64,000 nucleotides of DNA, taken from Lacisediminihabitans changchengi. Its GTDB lineage: Bacteria; Actinomycetota; Actinomycetes; Actinomycetales; Microbacteriaceae. Under the pieces are notes generated by a model. That model was not told where the DNA came from. It did no database searches and worked only from the letters and a program-made list of their open reading frames with translations. Location of the stretch: NCBI RefSeq assembly GCF_016634425.1, contig NZ_JAEPES010000003.1, forward strand, positions 248,001 through 312,000, written 5' to 3'. The translations under genes and the position numbers were made by a program. Numbering within the stretch: the stretch's first letter is position 1; each line of letters opens with the position of its first letter. Below are positions 16,795-26,326 of this stretch, one piece after another.

Positions 16795-18459
16795 CTACGG
16801 TGTGGTGTGAATCGCCTGGTGCACCGATGCGACAGCGCTTGCGCCCTCCCCGACGGCTGCTGCCACCCGCTTCATCGACCCGTGCCTCACGTCTCCCGCG
16901 GCGAACACGTTGGGAGCAGAGGTTTCGAAGGCGAACGGAACGCGCGCTGGTGCGGTCGCGATCTGAAATGCGTCGACATCGAGGTTGACGTCGGTGAGGA
17001 TGAAATTGTTGGAATCGACGGCGATTCCCGTGAGCCATTGTGTAGCGGGAGTTGCGCCGATGAAGCAGAACAGGGCTGCACATTCTTCGCGGTGACTGTG
17101 ACCGGTGACGGTGTTAGTCAACGTCACTTCTTGCAAAGTCTCCCCGCCATCCAACGCCGTAACCTCGGTCGATGGGAGTACCTGAATCCTCGGATGGGAG
17201 ACCAAACGTTCCGCCAGGTAACTAGACATTCCGGCACTTAACTCTGGCCCGCGTATGACGACATCGACACGGCAGTTGCTGTTAGCCAGAAAGAGGGCCG
17301 CCTGGCCAGCAGAATTAGCCCCGCCCACGATGACGACGGGTCTTCCCGCGCACGCCGTGGCCTCCAATTTGGTCGCGCTGAAATAGATTCCCGCTCGTTC
17401 GAACTTCGCCCATCCCGGAATCGGCAGAGTGCTGTATTGGGCTCCAGTCGCGATAATGACAGCTTTGGACGAAATCTCGCTTCCATCTCCGATTCTGAGC
17501 ACGGGGTGCGTGTCACTGGTCATCAGTCCAACTACTTCGGTGGGTGCGTAAATGTGCGCACCGAACTTCAGCGCTTGAACGCAGGCCTTATTGGTCAGGT
17601 CTGTGCCGCTGATCCCATTGGGGAAGCCCAGATAGTTCTCGATTCGCGAACTTGCGGCCGCTTGCCCGCCCGGGCTGACGGTGTCAAGCAGCACAGTCGT
17701 CAGCCCCTCAGACGAGCCGTAGACGGCGGCGGCCATCCCTGCCGGACCGGCTCCGACAATGACGAGGTCGACGCTATTCTCCCCGTGTCTGTAGGACAGC
17801 CCGAGGCGTTCCGCAAGGCGTCTGGGTGTCGCCCGACGGAGCGCTCCGCCGGGAATGAAGACAACGGGAAGCTGATCTCGAGTCACACCGGTGCTCTGCA
17901 TCAGAGCAAGGCCAGCCACCGACTCGCTGTCGAACCAGACGTGTGGCAGATCGAATCGCTCGGCGAACGACCGAAGAGCCAGCGATCCCGAGGACGCAGT
18001 ACTGCCAAGAATTTCCATTGTGTGTGAAGCAAGACCCTTGACCAGCTCTCGACGAGCTTGGAACGCCTCGAGAAGAATCGCGGACAGATCTGCGTCTTCG
18101 GCCATCAGCCTTCTAAATCCGGAGGGCGGGATCCGATAGATATAGCCCGCAACGGCCACCCGAGCGACCAGGTAGGAAAACTGGCCGGTAAGGAGTGTCA
18201 GCTCGCCGAGAAATCTTCCCTGGGTGTGCCGGGTAATGAAGATTTCGGGCGCATGCGCCGTGCTGGCGGAGAAAATGTCGATTGCGCCACGCTCGACCAG
18301 AACCAGGTCTGACACAGGTTCTCCGACCCGGTAGATCAGATCGCCGACGCTGATTGGTTGCCGCACGCCATATCTCCTGATTCGTTCGAGATGGTCGTCG
18401 CTCAACGTCGGATAAGCAGGTGAGCCGCCACTGGCCTCGGCCGAATTGGGTCTCACCAC
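16795..18459 (-). CDS. Cyclic-nucleotide-binding domain / thioredoxin-reductase-like flavoprotein lacking CxxC
   Basis: 554 residues from GTG 18459. Residues ~20-140 form a Crp-like cNMP-binding domain (VGEPVSDLVLVERGAIDIF, GRFLGELTLLTGQ). Residues ~150-215 are a thioredoxin-like segment without a redox pair. The rest is a two-dinucleotide flavoprotein: GAGPAGMAAAVYGSSEG for FAD and VVIVGGANSAGQAALF for NADPH. At the thioredoxin reductase active-site position, CATC is replaced by SATK (361-364), so disulphide chemistry of the classic type is not possible. A regulated NAD(P)H oxidoreductase or a redox/ligand sensor is likelier. The domain order is known in Actinobacteria, but the physiological role is not. 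Confidence 0.8.
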   Translation of the reverse strand: MVRPNSAEASGGSPAYPTLSDDHLERIRRYGVRQPISVGDLIYRVGEPVSDLVLVERGAIDIFSASTAHAPEIFITRHTQGRFLGELTLLTGQFSYLVARVAVAGYIYRIPPSGFRRLMAEDADLSAILLEAFQARRELVKGLASHTMEILGSTASSGSLALRSFAERFDLPHVWFDSESVAGLALMQSTGVTRDQLPVVFIPGGALRRATPRRLAERLGLSYRHGENSVDLVIVGAGPAGMAAAVYGSSEGLTTVLLDTVSPGGQAAASSRIENYLGFPNGISGTDLTNKACVQALKFGAHIYAPTEVVGLMTSDTHPVLRIGDGSEISSKAVIIATGAQYSTLPIPGWAKFERAGIYFSATKLEATACAGRPVVIVGGANSAGQAALFLANSNCRVDVVIRGPELSAGMSSYLAERLVSHPRIQVLPSTEVTALDGGETLQEVTLTNTVTGHSHREECAALFCFIGATPATQWLTGIAVDSNNFILTDVNLDVDAFQIATAPARVPFAFETSAPNVFAAGDVRHGSMKRVAAAVGEGASAVASVHQAIHTTP

Positions 18460-18724
18460 GAGCGATCTCGTCTCACCAGTTCGATGACGCGGCGGAGCAA
18501 GGATGATAGCCAGTGTCGAAGTGAGGGGGCGGGAAGGGGTGCAAAGACGGCCAATCGAGACACAAAAACGGAAAGCGATACCACCCAAAAGATCCCCACC
18601 GTTTGGGGTCCGCAGCTAATGGCTAGGCCGCTTAAAGCACTGCCGCGTGCGATGCGGGAAGGTGTGGATGCGCCTACCCTGTGATGGCCGAGTACAGGCC
18701 ACTGGCTGCCGCGCACGTCGCCCA

Positions 18725-19615
18725 TCAGACTGTTATTGCGTGTTGCGTCTGTCGTAGAGCGATGTCTACGACCGCTCCGACGTGATGCGTGAACCGGTCG
18801 CGTGCGTACGCGACGACAACGGTGCAGGATCGAAGCCCGCGCACTGGTTTGAACGCGAGATCAGATCGGGAATAGGTTTCTGCGGTCGAAAGAGGGAGGA
18901 TCAAAATGCCATGCTCTGCGGCGACGTGTTCGAGTGCTTCTTCTACGTTCGGCACCGAAAATCCACGCCAATTCAACCCGGGTATCCGGGCGACGCGCGG
19001 TCCAAGTCCTGGCGTCGAAATCTCGGGGACGCTGTCCGGATGTTGAAGAAGCCGAAAGCCGGCGAGGTCCTTCAGCTTCAGATAGTCAACATGAGCCAAC
19101 GGGTGGTCATACGGCAACGCAACAACGCGAGGCTCGTCGAATAGCGGGACCAGTTCCACACCGTCTCCCGCGATCGGGGCACGCGCGAAGCAGACATCTA
19201 CACGACCGCCCAGTATTGATTCACCCTCTTGCTCCTCTGGCACTCGGACGAGGTCCACCTCGATATGTGGATAAAGGCGTCCGAACTCTCGGGCAAACTG
19301 GGCGACCGATATTCCCTGGGCAAATCCGATAGTGACGCGCAGCGGGCGATTCTTCAGCTCCGCCAGTCTCTCGCGAATCGCATTTGCAGAGGCCAATAGC
19401 GGCTCGGCTTCGTAGAGAAGCTGCTTTCCCGCTTCCGTAAGGGCCACGCCGTGCGTCGTGCGCGTGAAGAGCTCCGCGCCCATCTCCCCTTCGAAAGACC
19501 GTATTTGGCGCGTCAGGGCCGGTTGGGCGACGCGCAGCTCATTCGCTGCTTTTCGAAAACCCTCACACTCTGCGACGGCAACGAAATAGCGGAGCTTTCT
19601 CAGATTGATGTCCAC
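18725..19615 (-). CDS. LysR-family transcriptional regulator
   Basis: 296 residues, the usual length. The N-terminal winged helix-turn-helix is clear: LRKLRYFVAVAECEGFRKAANELRVAQPALTRQIRSFEGEMGAELFTRTTHGVALTEAG. The remainder (about 90-296) is the periplasmic-binding-like effector domain. It sits 265 bases upstream of, and on the same strand as, the cNMP/thioredoxin-reductase-like gene; LysR proteins usually control a divergent neighbour, but here the divergent side holds a same-strand kinase, so the target is uncertain. Third-position GC is slightly lower than in neighbouring envelope genes. Confidence 0.9.
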   Translation of the reverse strand: MDINLRKLRYFVAVAECEGFRKAANELRVAQPALTRQIRSFEGEMGAELFTRTTHGVALTEAGKQLLYEAEPLLASANAIRERLAELKNRPLRVTIGFAQGISVAQFAREFGRLYPHIEVDLVRVPEEQEGESILGGRVDVCFARAPIAGDGVELVPLFDEPRVVALPYDHPLAHVDYLKLKDLAGFRLLQHPDSVPEISTPGLGPRVARIPGLNWRGFSVPNVEEALEHVAAEHGILILPLSTAETYSRSDLAFKPVRGLRSCTVVVAYARDRFTHHVGAVVDIALRQTQHAITV

Positions 19616-19757
19616 GATTCCACCCTGCGTCGCTCGGCGCTCCGCTGTTCATTCCCCGCTGTTGGTTCGGTTGACACGAGTCTTCTACGCTGCTGCTCGA
19701 AACACGCGAGGGTTGGCCGGAGAAGATTTCCGGATAACCCCACGCTGGGCAGATGCC

Positions 19758-22199
19758 TTAGTCGGCTGGCGCTCGGGGAGTGGCTGTGGGAATCCGTGCG
19801 ACTATCCGGGTGCCGCCGTGTGCGGTGCCCTCGATCTCGAGCGTCCCGTTGCTCGCTTCGATGCGGTCTTTCAACCCGGTGAGTCCGGTGCCGCGAGACG
19901 GGTCAGCGCCACCCACGCCGTCATCTTCGATGATGAGGATCAGCTCGTCCCCGTCGCTTGAGAGCACGCACGACACGGTGAGGCGGGTGGCTTGCGCGTG
20001 CTTCACGGCATTGGTGATTGCCTCGGCGACGGTAAAGTATCCGGTCGTTTCGATGATCGCGGGTAATCGAGGGATGTCGAGCTTGAGATCGACCTCACAC
20101 TGCGTGTCGGCCACAAGAGATCGAATTCCGGCAGCGAGTCCGCTCCGCGTGAGCGCTGCGGGCAATATGCCGCGGACAATGTCACGTAATTGACGATTCG
20201 CTTCTTCGGCGCTCGACAATGCCTCGGCGAGGAGTTCGGCGTCGGCGCCGCCGGCAGATCCCATGGCAAGTTTGAGCATGAGGATGGTGTTCACCAAGCC
20301 TTGTTGTGCACCGTCGTGGACGTCTCGCTGCAGCCTTCGCCGGGCTTCATCGGCCGCGGCTATCACTCGTGCACGGGACTGCGTGAGTCCATCTCGATGA
20401 GCAGAGTTGGTGATCGCTGCAGCCAGGAGATCGGCGAAGGGCTTGAGGCGATCCCGTGCGTTCATCCGGCTGGGCGCATCCGAGGAAACCGTGAGAACAC
20501 CCCAGAGTTCACCGTTGACCAGAATCGGGACTTCAGCTCGGTGAGCGCCACGGGTCGCCTGTGGTTTCACCTCGGCCACGACGCGCGGTTCGTCCAACCC
20601 GTTGTGGTATTCGCGGGCTACCGTCGCCGATGAGGCATCGAGAACGCGAGCCGCTTGCTCCACCACCGCTTCCAACACGGCGGGGAGGGGGGACTCTCGT
20701 GCCACAAGCTCAGCGACGTGCCGCAAAGCTGCCTGTTCATCGGCGAGGCGGCGCAGGCTCTCTCGGGCTTCCGCGTTAGCGATCGCCGCCCAGGTCAGCT
20801 TCGCAAAGCCCTCCAACCTGCTTTCGGAGTCGCGCGGAAGGGGGCCAATCTGTGACGTGGCCACGAAAGCACCCCACACGCGGTCCTCGATGAAAACCGG
20901 AACCCCGACGCCAGCGCGGATACCGTATCTGCGCACGATGGCAGCGCTCGGAACGGAGTCAAAATCATCCACCCGCACGGTTGCCTTAGCGTGCGCGATT
21001 CGATCAGACATCGACCCCGGCGGGTGAACTATTCGGGTCCCGGGCGGAACCGAACTCGCGTACGTTGCGACTGCCACCACCGTGTCGGCGCTTTCAAATT
21101 GGAGCAGAGTGACCTCTTGTCCGTTGAGCTGATCGGAGGCCGCTCGACAGATCGCAGCAAGAATGTCGTCCATTGGCCCGGCCCGTGGAACTCCGCGCGC
21201 CGCGAGCTCGGCGATACGTCGCAAGGATGCCTGCTCATCAATAAGCTCACTCAGTTGCTGGCGGTTGGTGATCGCGAGAATTATCCGCCCAGTCACCTCA
21301 CTCAGATCGTTGAGGAACTGAATGGTGTGGGTGGGTAATCCGGGGAGAGTTGTTTCGATGCTCAAAACGCCAAGGGCGTTATGCTGGGCCGTCACAGGAA
21401 ATGCCATTGTCTGGGCCGGACGAACGGATGGCTTACTGATCGACACCACGGGGTTTGTCGCAGAGACCACCACCCCGCCGATGACCGTTAAGGTAGCGTG
21501 CTCTACTCCGCTCAGCATGGAAGCGTACTCCACCAGCCTCGACGACACCTCGGTGATGGACGCCCCGCTGGCATCCCGTTGAATCACGCGCATCGCTTCG
21601 TCATGTTCAGCGACAGTGCGAAGCTGATCTCGGGCCTCGATGCTGTCGAACGAGGCTGTGACCAATTGCGCGAACGCGGAAAGTAGAGCCTCCGTGTCTG
21701 GTGGTAGCTGTTCGACCGATGAGCTGACGAAGAACATCCCCCAGACTCGGCCCTCGACGACGATCGGCACGGCGATAGCTGCGAAAATTCCAAAGCGCGC
21801 GGCCAGTTCGGCATCCGGCTCTCGTCGGTAGTCGTCGACGCGAACCGGCAACCCGGAGCGAAATACGCGGTCCGGTAGGGTGTCGGGTTCGGACACGATG
21901 CGCATCCCAGGCTCTGCTGGTCCGTCGGGAGAAGCCCGCACGAACAGGTCTCGTGGCCCGACGAATTGCGTCAGAGTGATAGGCAACCCATCAACTTGCC
22001 GCGACGCCTCGCGAACGATGATGGCGATGATATCTACGTCAGCGCCCGCGCTACCAATAAGGTTCGCGACGTCGCGCAGAGCGCGTTCTTTCTCGACGAG
22101 CCGCCGGATCTCGGCGCGTTCAGCGTCCGTCACGAACAGAATCGGCTCGGGCTCAGAGTTCTGGGGCTTCGGGGGCACATCCTCCGCTGCGTCCGACAC
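19758..22199 (-). CDS. Multi-GAF sensor histidine kinase (HisKA_3 type)
   Basis: 813 residues from a GTG at 22199 that follows GAGAGG; the frame is open further upstream inside the regulator gene, but this start has the ribosome site. Three GAF-like modules can be seen: two closely related ones with IAVPIVVEGRVWGMFFVSS and VGVPVFIEDRVWGAFVATS, a third ending VPILVNGELWGVLTVSS, and a more divergent module between the first two. The kinase core is EARRRLQRDVHDGAQQGLVNT (phosphoacceptor His in RDVHDGAQ), then ATPase boxes VAEAITNAVKHAQAT, IEDDGVGG and GTGLTGLKDRI. No membrane helices: a cytosolic sensor. It partners the LuxR-type regulator 13 bases upstream. Confidence 0.88.
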   Translation of the reverse strand: MSDAAEDVPPKPQNSEPEPILFVTDAERAEIRRLVEKERALRDVANLIGSAGADVDIIAIIVREASRQVDGLPITLTQFVGPRDLFVRASPDGPAEPGMRIVSEPDTLPDRVFRSGLPVRVDDYRREPDAELAARFGIFAAIAVPIVVEGRVWGMFFVSSSVEQLPPDTEALLSAFAQLVTASFDSIEARDQLRTVAEHDEAMRVIQRDASGASITEVSSRLVEYASMLSGVEHATLTVIGGVVVSATNPVVSISKPSVRPAQTMAFPVTAQHNALGVLSIETTLPGLPTHTIQFLNDLSEVTGRIILAITNRQQLSELIDEQASLRRIAELAARGVPRAGPMDDILAAICRAASDQLNGQEVTLLQFESADTVVAVATYASSVPPGTRIVHPPGSMSDRIAHAKATVRVDDFDSVPSAAIVRRYGIRAGVGVPVFIEDRVWGAFVATSQIGPLPRDSESRLEGFAKLTWAAIANAEARESLRRLADEQAALRHVAELVARESPLPAVLEAVVEQAARVLDASSATVAREYHNGLDEPRVVAEVKPQATRGAHRAEVPILVNGELWGVLTVSSDAPSRMNARDRLKPFADLLAAAITNSAHRDGLTQSRARVIAAADEARRRLQRDVHDGAQQGLVNTILMLKLAMGSAGGADAELLAEALSSAEEANRQLRDIVRGILPAALTRSGLAAGIRSLVADTQCEVDLKLDIPRLPAIIETTGYFTVAEAITNAVKHAQATRLTVSCVLSSDGDELILIIEDDGVGGADPSRGTGLTGLKDRIEASNGTLEIEGTAHGGTRIVARIPTATPRAPAD

Positions 22200-22212
22200 T
22201 GTACCTAACCTC

Positions 22213-22893
22213 TCAGTCTCGCTGAGCGGTGAGGTAACGCAGGACAGCGTGGACGCGTCGATGCTCGCTGCCCTCGGCTGTAATGGACAACTTCCTGAAC
22301 AGGGCGGTGACGTGTTTCTCCACCGCCGCGGTACTGATGTACAGAGCGCGGGCGATGCCCTGATTCGACAAGCCTTCCGCCATGGCGGCAAGGACGGCTC
22401 GTTCCCGTGGTGTCAGAGGCGCAAGAGCATCGGGGACTGACCGTGGTCGAAGCATCCGGGCAACGATCTCAGGATCCAGCGCGCTTCCGCCTCGAGCGAC
22501 TCTCATAACGGCTTCGACGAACTCGTGGATGTCGCCGACTCTCTCTTTAAGTAGGTAGCCGACGCCGTCTGGACGATCGCCAATGAGTTCGATCGCGAAC
22601 TCGGGATCGGCGTGCTGGGTCAGGACGACGACACCCATTTCCGGAAGCCGCTTGCGCAACTCGATTGCCGCGCGAAGCCCATCGTCGTCCCGGTGTGGCG
22701 GCATCTGGATGTCGATCACTGCGACGTTCGGTCCGTGAATGAGCGTTTCGGCCAAAAACTCGACCGCATCGCCAGTTTCCGAAACTACGCGCAGCCCTCC
22801 TTCGGAGAGGACGCGCACCACACCCCTGCGGAAGAGGAGATCGTCTTCCCCGACGGTCACCCGAATCTGCTGGTTGTGGAGGTCGCTGCTCAT
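22213..22893 (-). CDS. NarL/LuxR-family response regulator
   Basis: 226 residues from ATG 22893; the open frame extends upstream into the receiver gene, but that is coding in another frame. Receiver: EDD at 16-18, phosphoacceptor Asp61 in VAVIDIQMP, Lys in LLKERVGD. C-terminal HTH: LTPRERAVLAAMAEGLSNQGIARALYISTAAVEKHVTALFRKLSI. It is the middle gene of a receiver - regulator - kinase operon, four bases after the receiver gene. Confidence 0.9.
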   Translation of the reverse strand: MSSDLHNQQIRVTVGEDDLLFRRGVVRVLSEGGLRVVSETGDAVEFLAETLIHGPNVAVIDIQMPPHRDDDGLRAAIELRKRLPEMGVVVLTQHADPEFAIELIGDRPDGVGYLLKERVGDIHEFVEAVMRVARGGSALDPEIVARMLRPRSVPDALAPLTPRERAVLAAMAEGLSNQGIARALYISTAAVEKHVTALFRKLSITAEGSEHRRVHAVLRYLTAQRD

Positions 22894-22897
22894 GAAA

Positions 22898-23257
22898 CTA
22901 GCGATCCCTGAGGACGGAGTGGAGCAGCGCGCTCGATAGGTCAGTCTTGGGGACGAACGCTGCGGCCCCGGCAGCGGTTGCCTCTTGTGCCGTTGTAGCC
23001 TCACTGTCGGAGGAGACAAGGACAACGCGCATACGCAACGGCGCGTCTGACAGGATCCTGCTGAGTTGGAGACCAGTCCCGTCGGGAAGACCGACGTCGA
23101 CGAGCGCAAAGTCCGATCGTGACGTTGCGACTCTCTGCAATGCTTCAGTCACACTGCCTGCCTCACTGTCGGGCTGATAACCCCACGCAGTGAGCATTCT
23201 CCTCGCTAGCTCGCGAAACCGCTCGTCGTCATCGACAATCAATACCGTTGTCACCAC
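22898..23257 (-). CDS. Stand-alone receiver-domain protein
   Basis: 119 residues that make up one complete receiver domain and nothing else: VDDD at 8-11, phosphoacceptor Asp54 in ALVDVGLPDG, VVLVSSDSE and Lys in VPKTD. No output domain follows. Two successive GTG codons can serve as start, with GGA just upstream. Being first in the operon with a LuxR-type regulator and a multi-GAF kinase, it could be a phosphate sink, a competing acceptor or a phosphorelay intermediate. Confidence 0.85.
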   Translation of the reverse strand: MVTTVLIVDDDERFRELARRMLTAWGYQPDSEAGSVTEALQRVATSRSDFALVDVGLPDGTGLQLSRILSDAPLRMRVVLVSSDSEATTAQEATAAGAAAFVPKTDLSSALLHSVLRDR

Positions 23258-23416
23258 TCCACTATGGTGCGACGAATCGACCTCGCCGACTGTAGGGTTT
23301 GCCGGAAATCGTCGCCGTGAGTGCGCACGGGCTCTTGGTGATGCCTAAAAGGGTCTACATTCCTCCGCCGGATCTTTAGCGTTTATCACGTGGGGTCGAG
23401 TTATGAGGCATCCAGG

Positions 23417-26326
23417 ATGACTGAAGTTGAAACCAGAGACGGCTTGAACACCGCAGTTTCCGGGCCCCGGCTGCACCATCAGCGGCAGCTTGTCGGCCGC
23501 GAGCTGGAATGCCGAGTCGTGGACGAACTCATTCGCTCACTCGTCGGCGGCCAGAGTGGGTCATGCGTGTTCCTGAGCGAGGCCGGAGCCGGAAAGACTC
23601 GGCTTCTGGAATATGCAGCATCGGGCGGGGTCAGGGCGGTGAGCCTCGTGGGCATTGAATCGGAGTCTGGCATCGGATTTGCCGGGCTCCACCGAATCCT
23701 CCTTCCGTTCAGGGAACGGTTTTCTGGCCTGCCAGCGGCGCAAGGGAACGCGCTGCTGGCGACCTTCGGGGCGATGGACCAGGAACAGCCTTCGCGTTTT
23801 CTGGTGGGACTTGCCACCCTGAGCGTGCTTGCCGCCGCCGCACACGAGGCCCCGATCATCTGTCTTATCGATGACGCGCAGTGGCTCGACCAAGAATCAT
23901 TGGATGTGCTGAGTTTCGTGGCGCGGCGCGTCAGCGCAGACAGAGTGGGCATGGTCTTCGCGGGGCGCGAGGACCATGGAGCTCTCGCGGGGCTCAGCGG
24001 CATGCCGACCTACTACCTTCGCGAATTAGATCGGGATGCCTCCCTTGCGCTCCTCGACTCTGCACGACCGGGTGGTCTCAGTTCGCTGGTCGCCGCGCGA
24101 ATCGTCGCCGAAGCCAATGGGAATCCGCTCGCATTGCTCGAGGTGCTTGGACAGCTCACCTCGGAACAACTCGCCGGCCGCCGACCTCTCCCCCACCATC
24201 TGCAGGCAGGTCGAGGACTCAATGCCCGCTACCTGCGCCAACTCGAGGAGCTTCCCCAGGAAACTCGGTCTTTTCTCGTCCTCGCCTCGACGATGTCGAC
24301 CGATGATCCATCTCGGCTCTGGCGCGCAGCCGAGATCCTCGGGCTATCCGAGGAGTCAGCTGACGCCGCAATAGATTCTGGGGTGCTTACCATCGCGGAT
24401 CGGGTCACCTTCCGGCACCCGCTTATTCGCTCGGCTGTCTATGACGCCGCTGAACCCCGTCATCGTCGGTTCGCGCACACTGCGATGGCTGCCATCGCCG
24501 AGCTAGATGACGACCGAGACCTTGCAGCATGGCATCGCGCGGCTGCCATGCTAGCTCCAAATGAAGTCGTGGCCGCTGATCTTGAACGGTCAGCACGACG
24601 AGCAGAAAATCGCGGCGGTCGACTCGCACAGGCCCGATTCCTCGACAGAGCGGCCGAACTCTCTCCCGGGCCCAGGGAACGCGGCGTCCGGTTGCTTGCT
24701 GCCGCTGAAGCGTACCTGGCCGCCGGCGATGGGATCCTGGCTGAAGCCCTCGTGGACAAGGCCGCACCGTGGTTGGAAGACGATACGAGGTCGGTCGATC
24801 TGCAACGAATGCGCGCCTCGATCGCCGTGTTCTTCTTGCGGTACAAGAACGCCCCGGCCCTCTTGCTTGATGCGGTCGCCCACGTCGATAAGGGCAACGT
24901 GGAGCTCATTCGAAGCATTCTTTTCGACGCGTTGCAGGCGGCTCTAGTGGCTCGAGATGACACCCTCGCAGAGACCACCGCAGGAATCGCGAAACGCGTG
25001 CTCACGCTTCCCTTTGACACGAACGCCGACAACGTGGGCCGAGACGTGCTCCTTCAGGCACTGTCAACCCAACTGACCGTTGGGTATGCCTCTGCAGCTC
25101 CGTTGTCGAAGCGGGCTGTCTCAACACTCTTTCGCGAGGATGAACTGCATCCCGCCGTGCTGTCCACCGTGACCCTGGGATGGTTTGCAGCCGACGATCT
25201 CTGGGACGACGCCGGCCGCCACGATATGTTCGAGCGGGCGATCGCTCTCGGGCGCGGGCACGGCGACCTGGGTGCGCTGCGGATCGCGCTGGCCGGCAAA
25301 TGCGTGGGTCAGTGCTGGACGGGAGACATCGAGGGGGCAGAACAAACCTATTCCGAGGCATCCGAAGTTTCCGCGTTGATTGGCGTTCCGCACCCCGCGA
25401 CAGCAGGGGTTCTTCTCGAACTGAGAGCCTGGCAAGGCCGAGAGCAGGAGACCCGTGACACAGCGGCACTGACAGCGGATTGGGGTGCAGAACGAGGCGC
25501 CGGGGTCTTGGAGGTGAATGCCTGTCTGGGCCTCACGGTGTTAGAGATGGGGCTGGGAAAGTACGAGAGCGCGTTCGAGTCGGCGATGCGAATTTATGAT
25601 AATGACCCACCAGGATTCGGCAATCGAATCCTGCCCGAGGTGGTCGAAGCTGGGGCGCGAACCGGACGCACCGACACCGCGCACCGAGCTCTCGAACGCC
25701 TCGCCGATCGGGCGCTCGCCAGCGGCTCTCCGTGGGCACTCGGCGTGTTGGCCCGGTCGCGGGCCGTGTTGGCAGACGACACCGAAGCGCAGTCGTTATA
25801 CGAGGAGGCGATCGGCCTTCTGTCGCAGACGTCCGTAAAAACAGATCTTGCGCGCGCACACCTTGTCTACGGTCAGTGGCTTCGCCGACAGAGACGTCGA
25901 AAGGATGCGCAAGGGCACTTATTCGTCGCGTTCGAAATGTTCGATTCGATGGGTGCCAGCGCGTTCGCGGGTCGGGCGCACAACGAGCTGCGCGCAGCGG
26001 GATACCACCATGTCGACGTGTCGGGCGGACAAGTTGCCTCCGGCCTCACCTCCCAGGAGGCCACGGTCGCCCAGCTTGCGACCGACGGGGCAACCAACTC
26101 CGAAATTGCAACGCAGATGTTCCTGACGACATCGACCGTGGAATATCACCTGAGCAAGATATTCCGAAAGCTGGGTATCACGTCTCGCCGACAGCTGTCG
26201 CTCGCGCTGGCGATGGCAGTCAGAGCGAACGATGGCGGTCAGGCTGCCGGGGTGCCGGCCGAGGGGTCAGCCAGCGATCGCCAGAGGAGAGCAGCCGCGT
26301 ACGTTCGGTACGGGCTCCACAGCTGA
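23417..26326 (+). CDS. Large ATP-binding LuxR-family regulator (LAL type)
   Basis: 969 residues from ATG 23417, with GAGG seven bases ahead; GTG 23390 is an alternative. Order of domains: AAA-type ATPase with Walker A SEAGAGKTRLLEYA (about 54-67) and Walker B APIICLIDDAQWLD, a long helical TPR-like middle, and a C-terminal LuxR HTH (LTSQEATVAQLATDGATNSEIATQMFLTTSTVEYHLSKIF). LAL proteins are ATP-dependent activators, often for catabolic or secondary-metabolite genes; the inducer is unknown. It diverges from the receiver-regulator-kinase operon across ~160 bases, and its last 88 bases overlap the convergent glycosylase gene. Confidence 0.9.
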   Translation: MTEVETRDGLNTAVSGPRLHHQRQLVGRELECRVVDELIRSLVGGQSGSCVFLSEAGAGKTRLLEYAASGGVRAVSLVGIESESGIGFAGLHRILLPFRERFSGLPAAQGNALLATFGAMDQEQPSRFLVGLATLSVLAAAAHEAPIICLIDDAQWLDQESLDVLSFVARRVSADRVGMVFAGREDHGALAGLSGMPTYYLRELDRDASLALLDSARPGGLSSLVAARIVAEANGNPLALLEVLGQLTSEQLAGRRPLPHHLQAGRGLNARYLRQLEELPQETRSFLVLASTMSTDDPSRLWRAAEILGLSEESADAAIDSGVLTIADRVTFRHPLIRSAVYDAAEPRHRRFAHTAMAAIAELDDDRDLAAWHRAAAMLAPNEVVAADLERSARRAENRGGRLAQARFLDRAAELSPGPRERGVRLLAAAEAYLAAGDGILAEALVDKAAPWLEDDTRSVDLQRMRASIAVFFLRYKNAPALLLDAVAHVDKGNVELIRSILFDALQAALVARDDTLAETTAGIAKRVLTLPFDTNADNVGRDVLLQALSTQLTVGYASAAPLSKRAVSTLFREDELHPAVLSTVTLGWFAADDLWDDAGRHDMFERAIALGRGHGDLGALRIALAGKCVGQCWTGDIEGAEQTYSEASEVSALIGVPHPATAGVLLELRAWQGREQETRDTAALTADWGAERGAGVLEVNACLGLTVLEMGLGKYESAFESAMRIYDNDPPGFGNRILPEVVEAGARTGRTDTAHRALERLADRALASGSPWALGVLARSRAVLADDTEAQSLYEEAIGLLSQTSVKTDLARAHLVYGQWLRRQRRRKDAQGHLFVAFEMFDSMGASAFAGRAHNELRAAGYHHVDVSGGQVASGLTSQEATVAQLATDGATNSEIATQMFLTTSTVEYHLSKIFRKLGITSRRQLSLALAMAVRANDGGQAAGVPAEGSASDRQRRAAAYVRYGLHS

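Noticed and set aside
16745-16800. Possible further DosR-type box near 16763
   Set aside because: The sequence has only the GGGTCGAACC half and no matching second arm, unlike the nine accepted sites.
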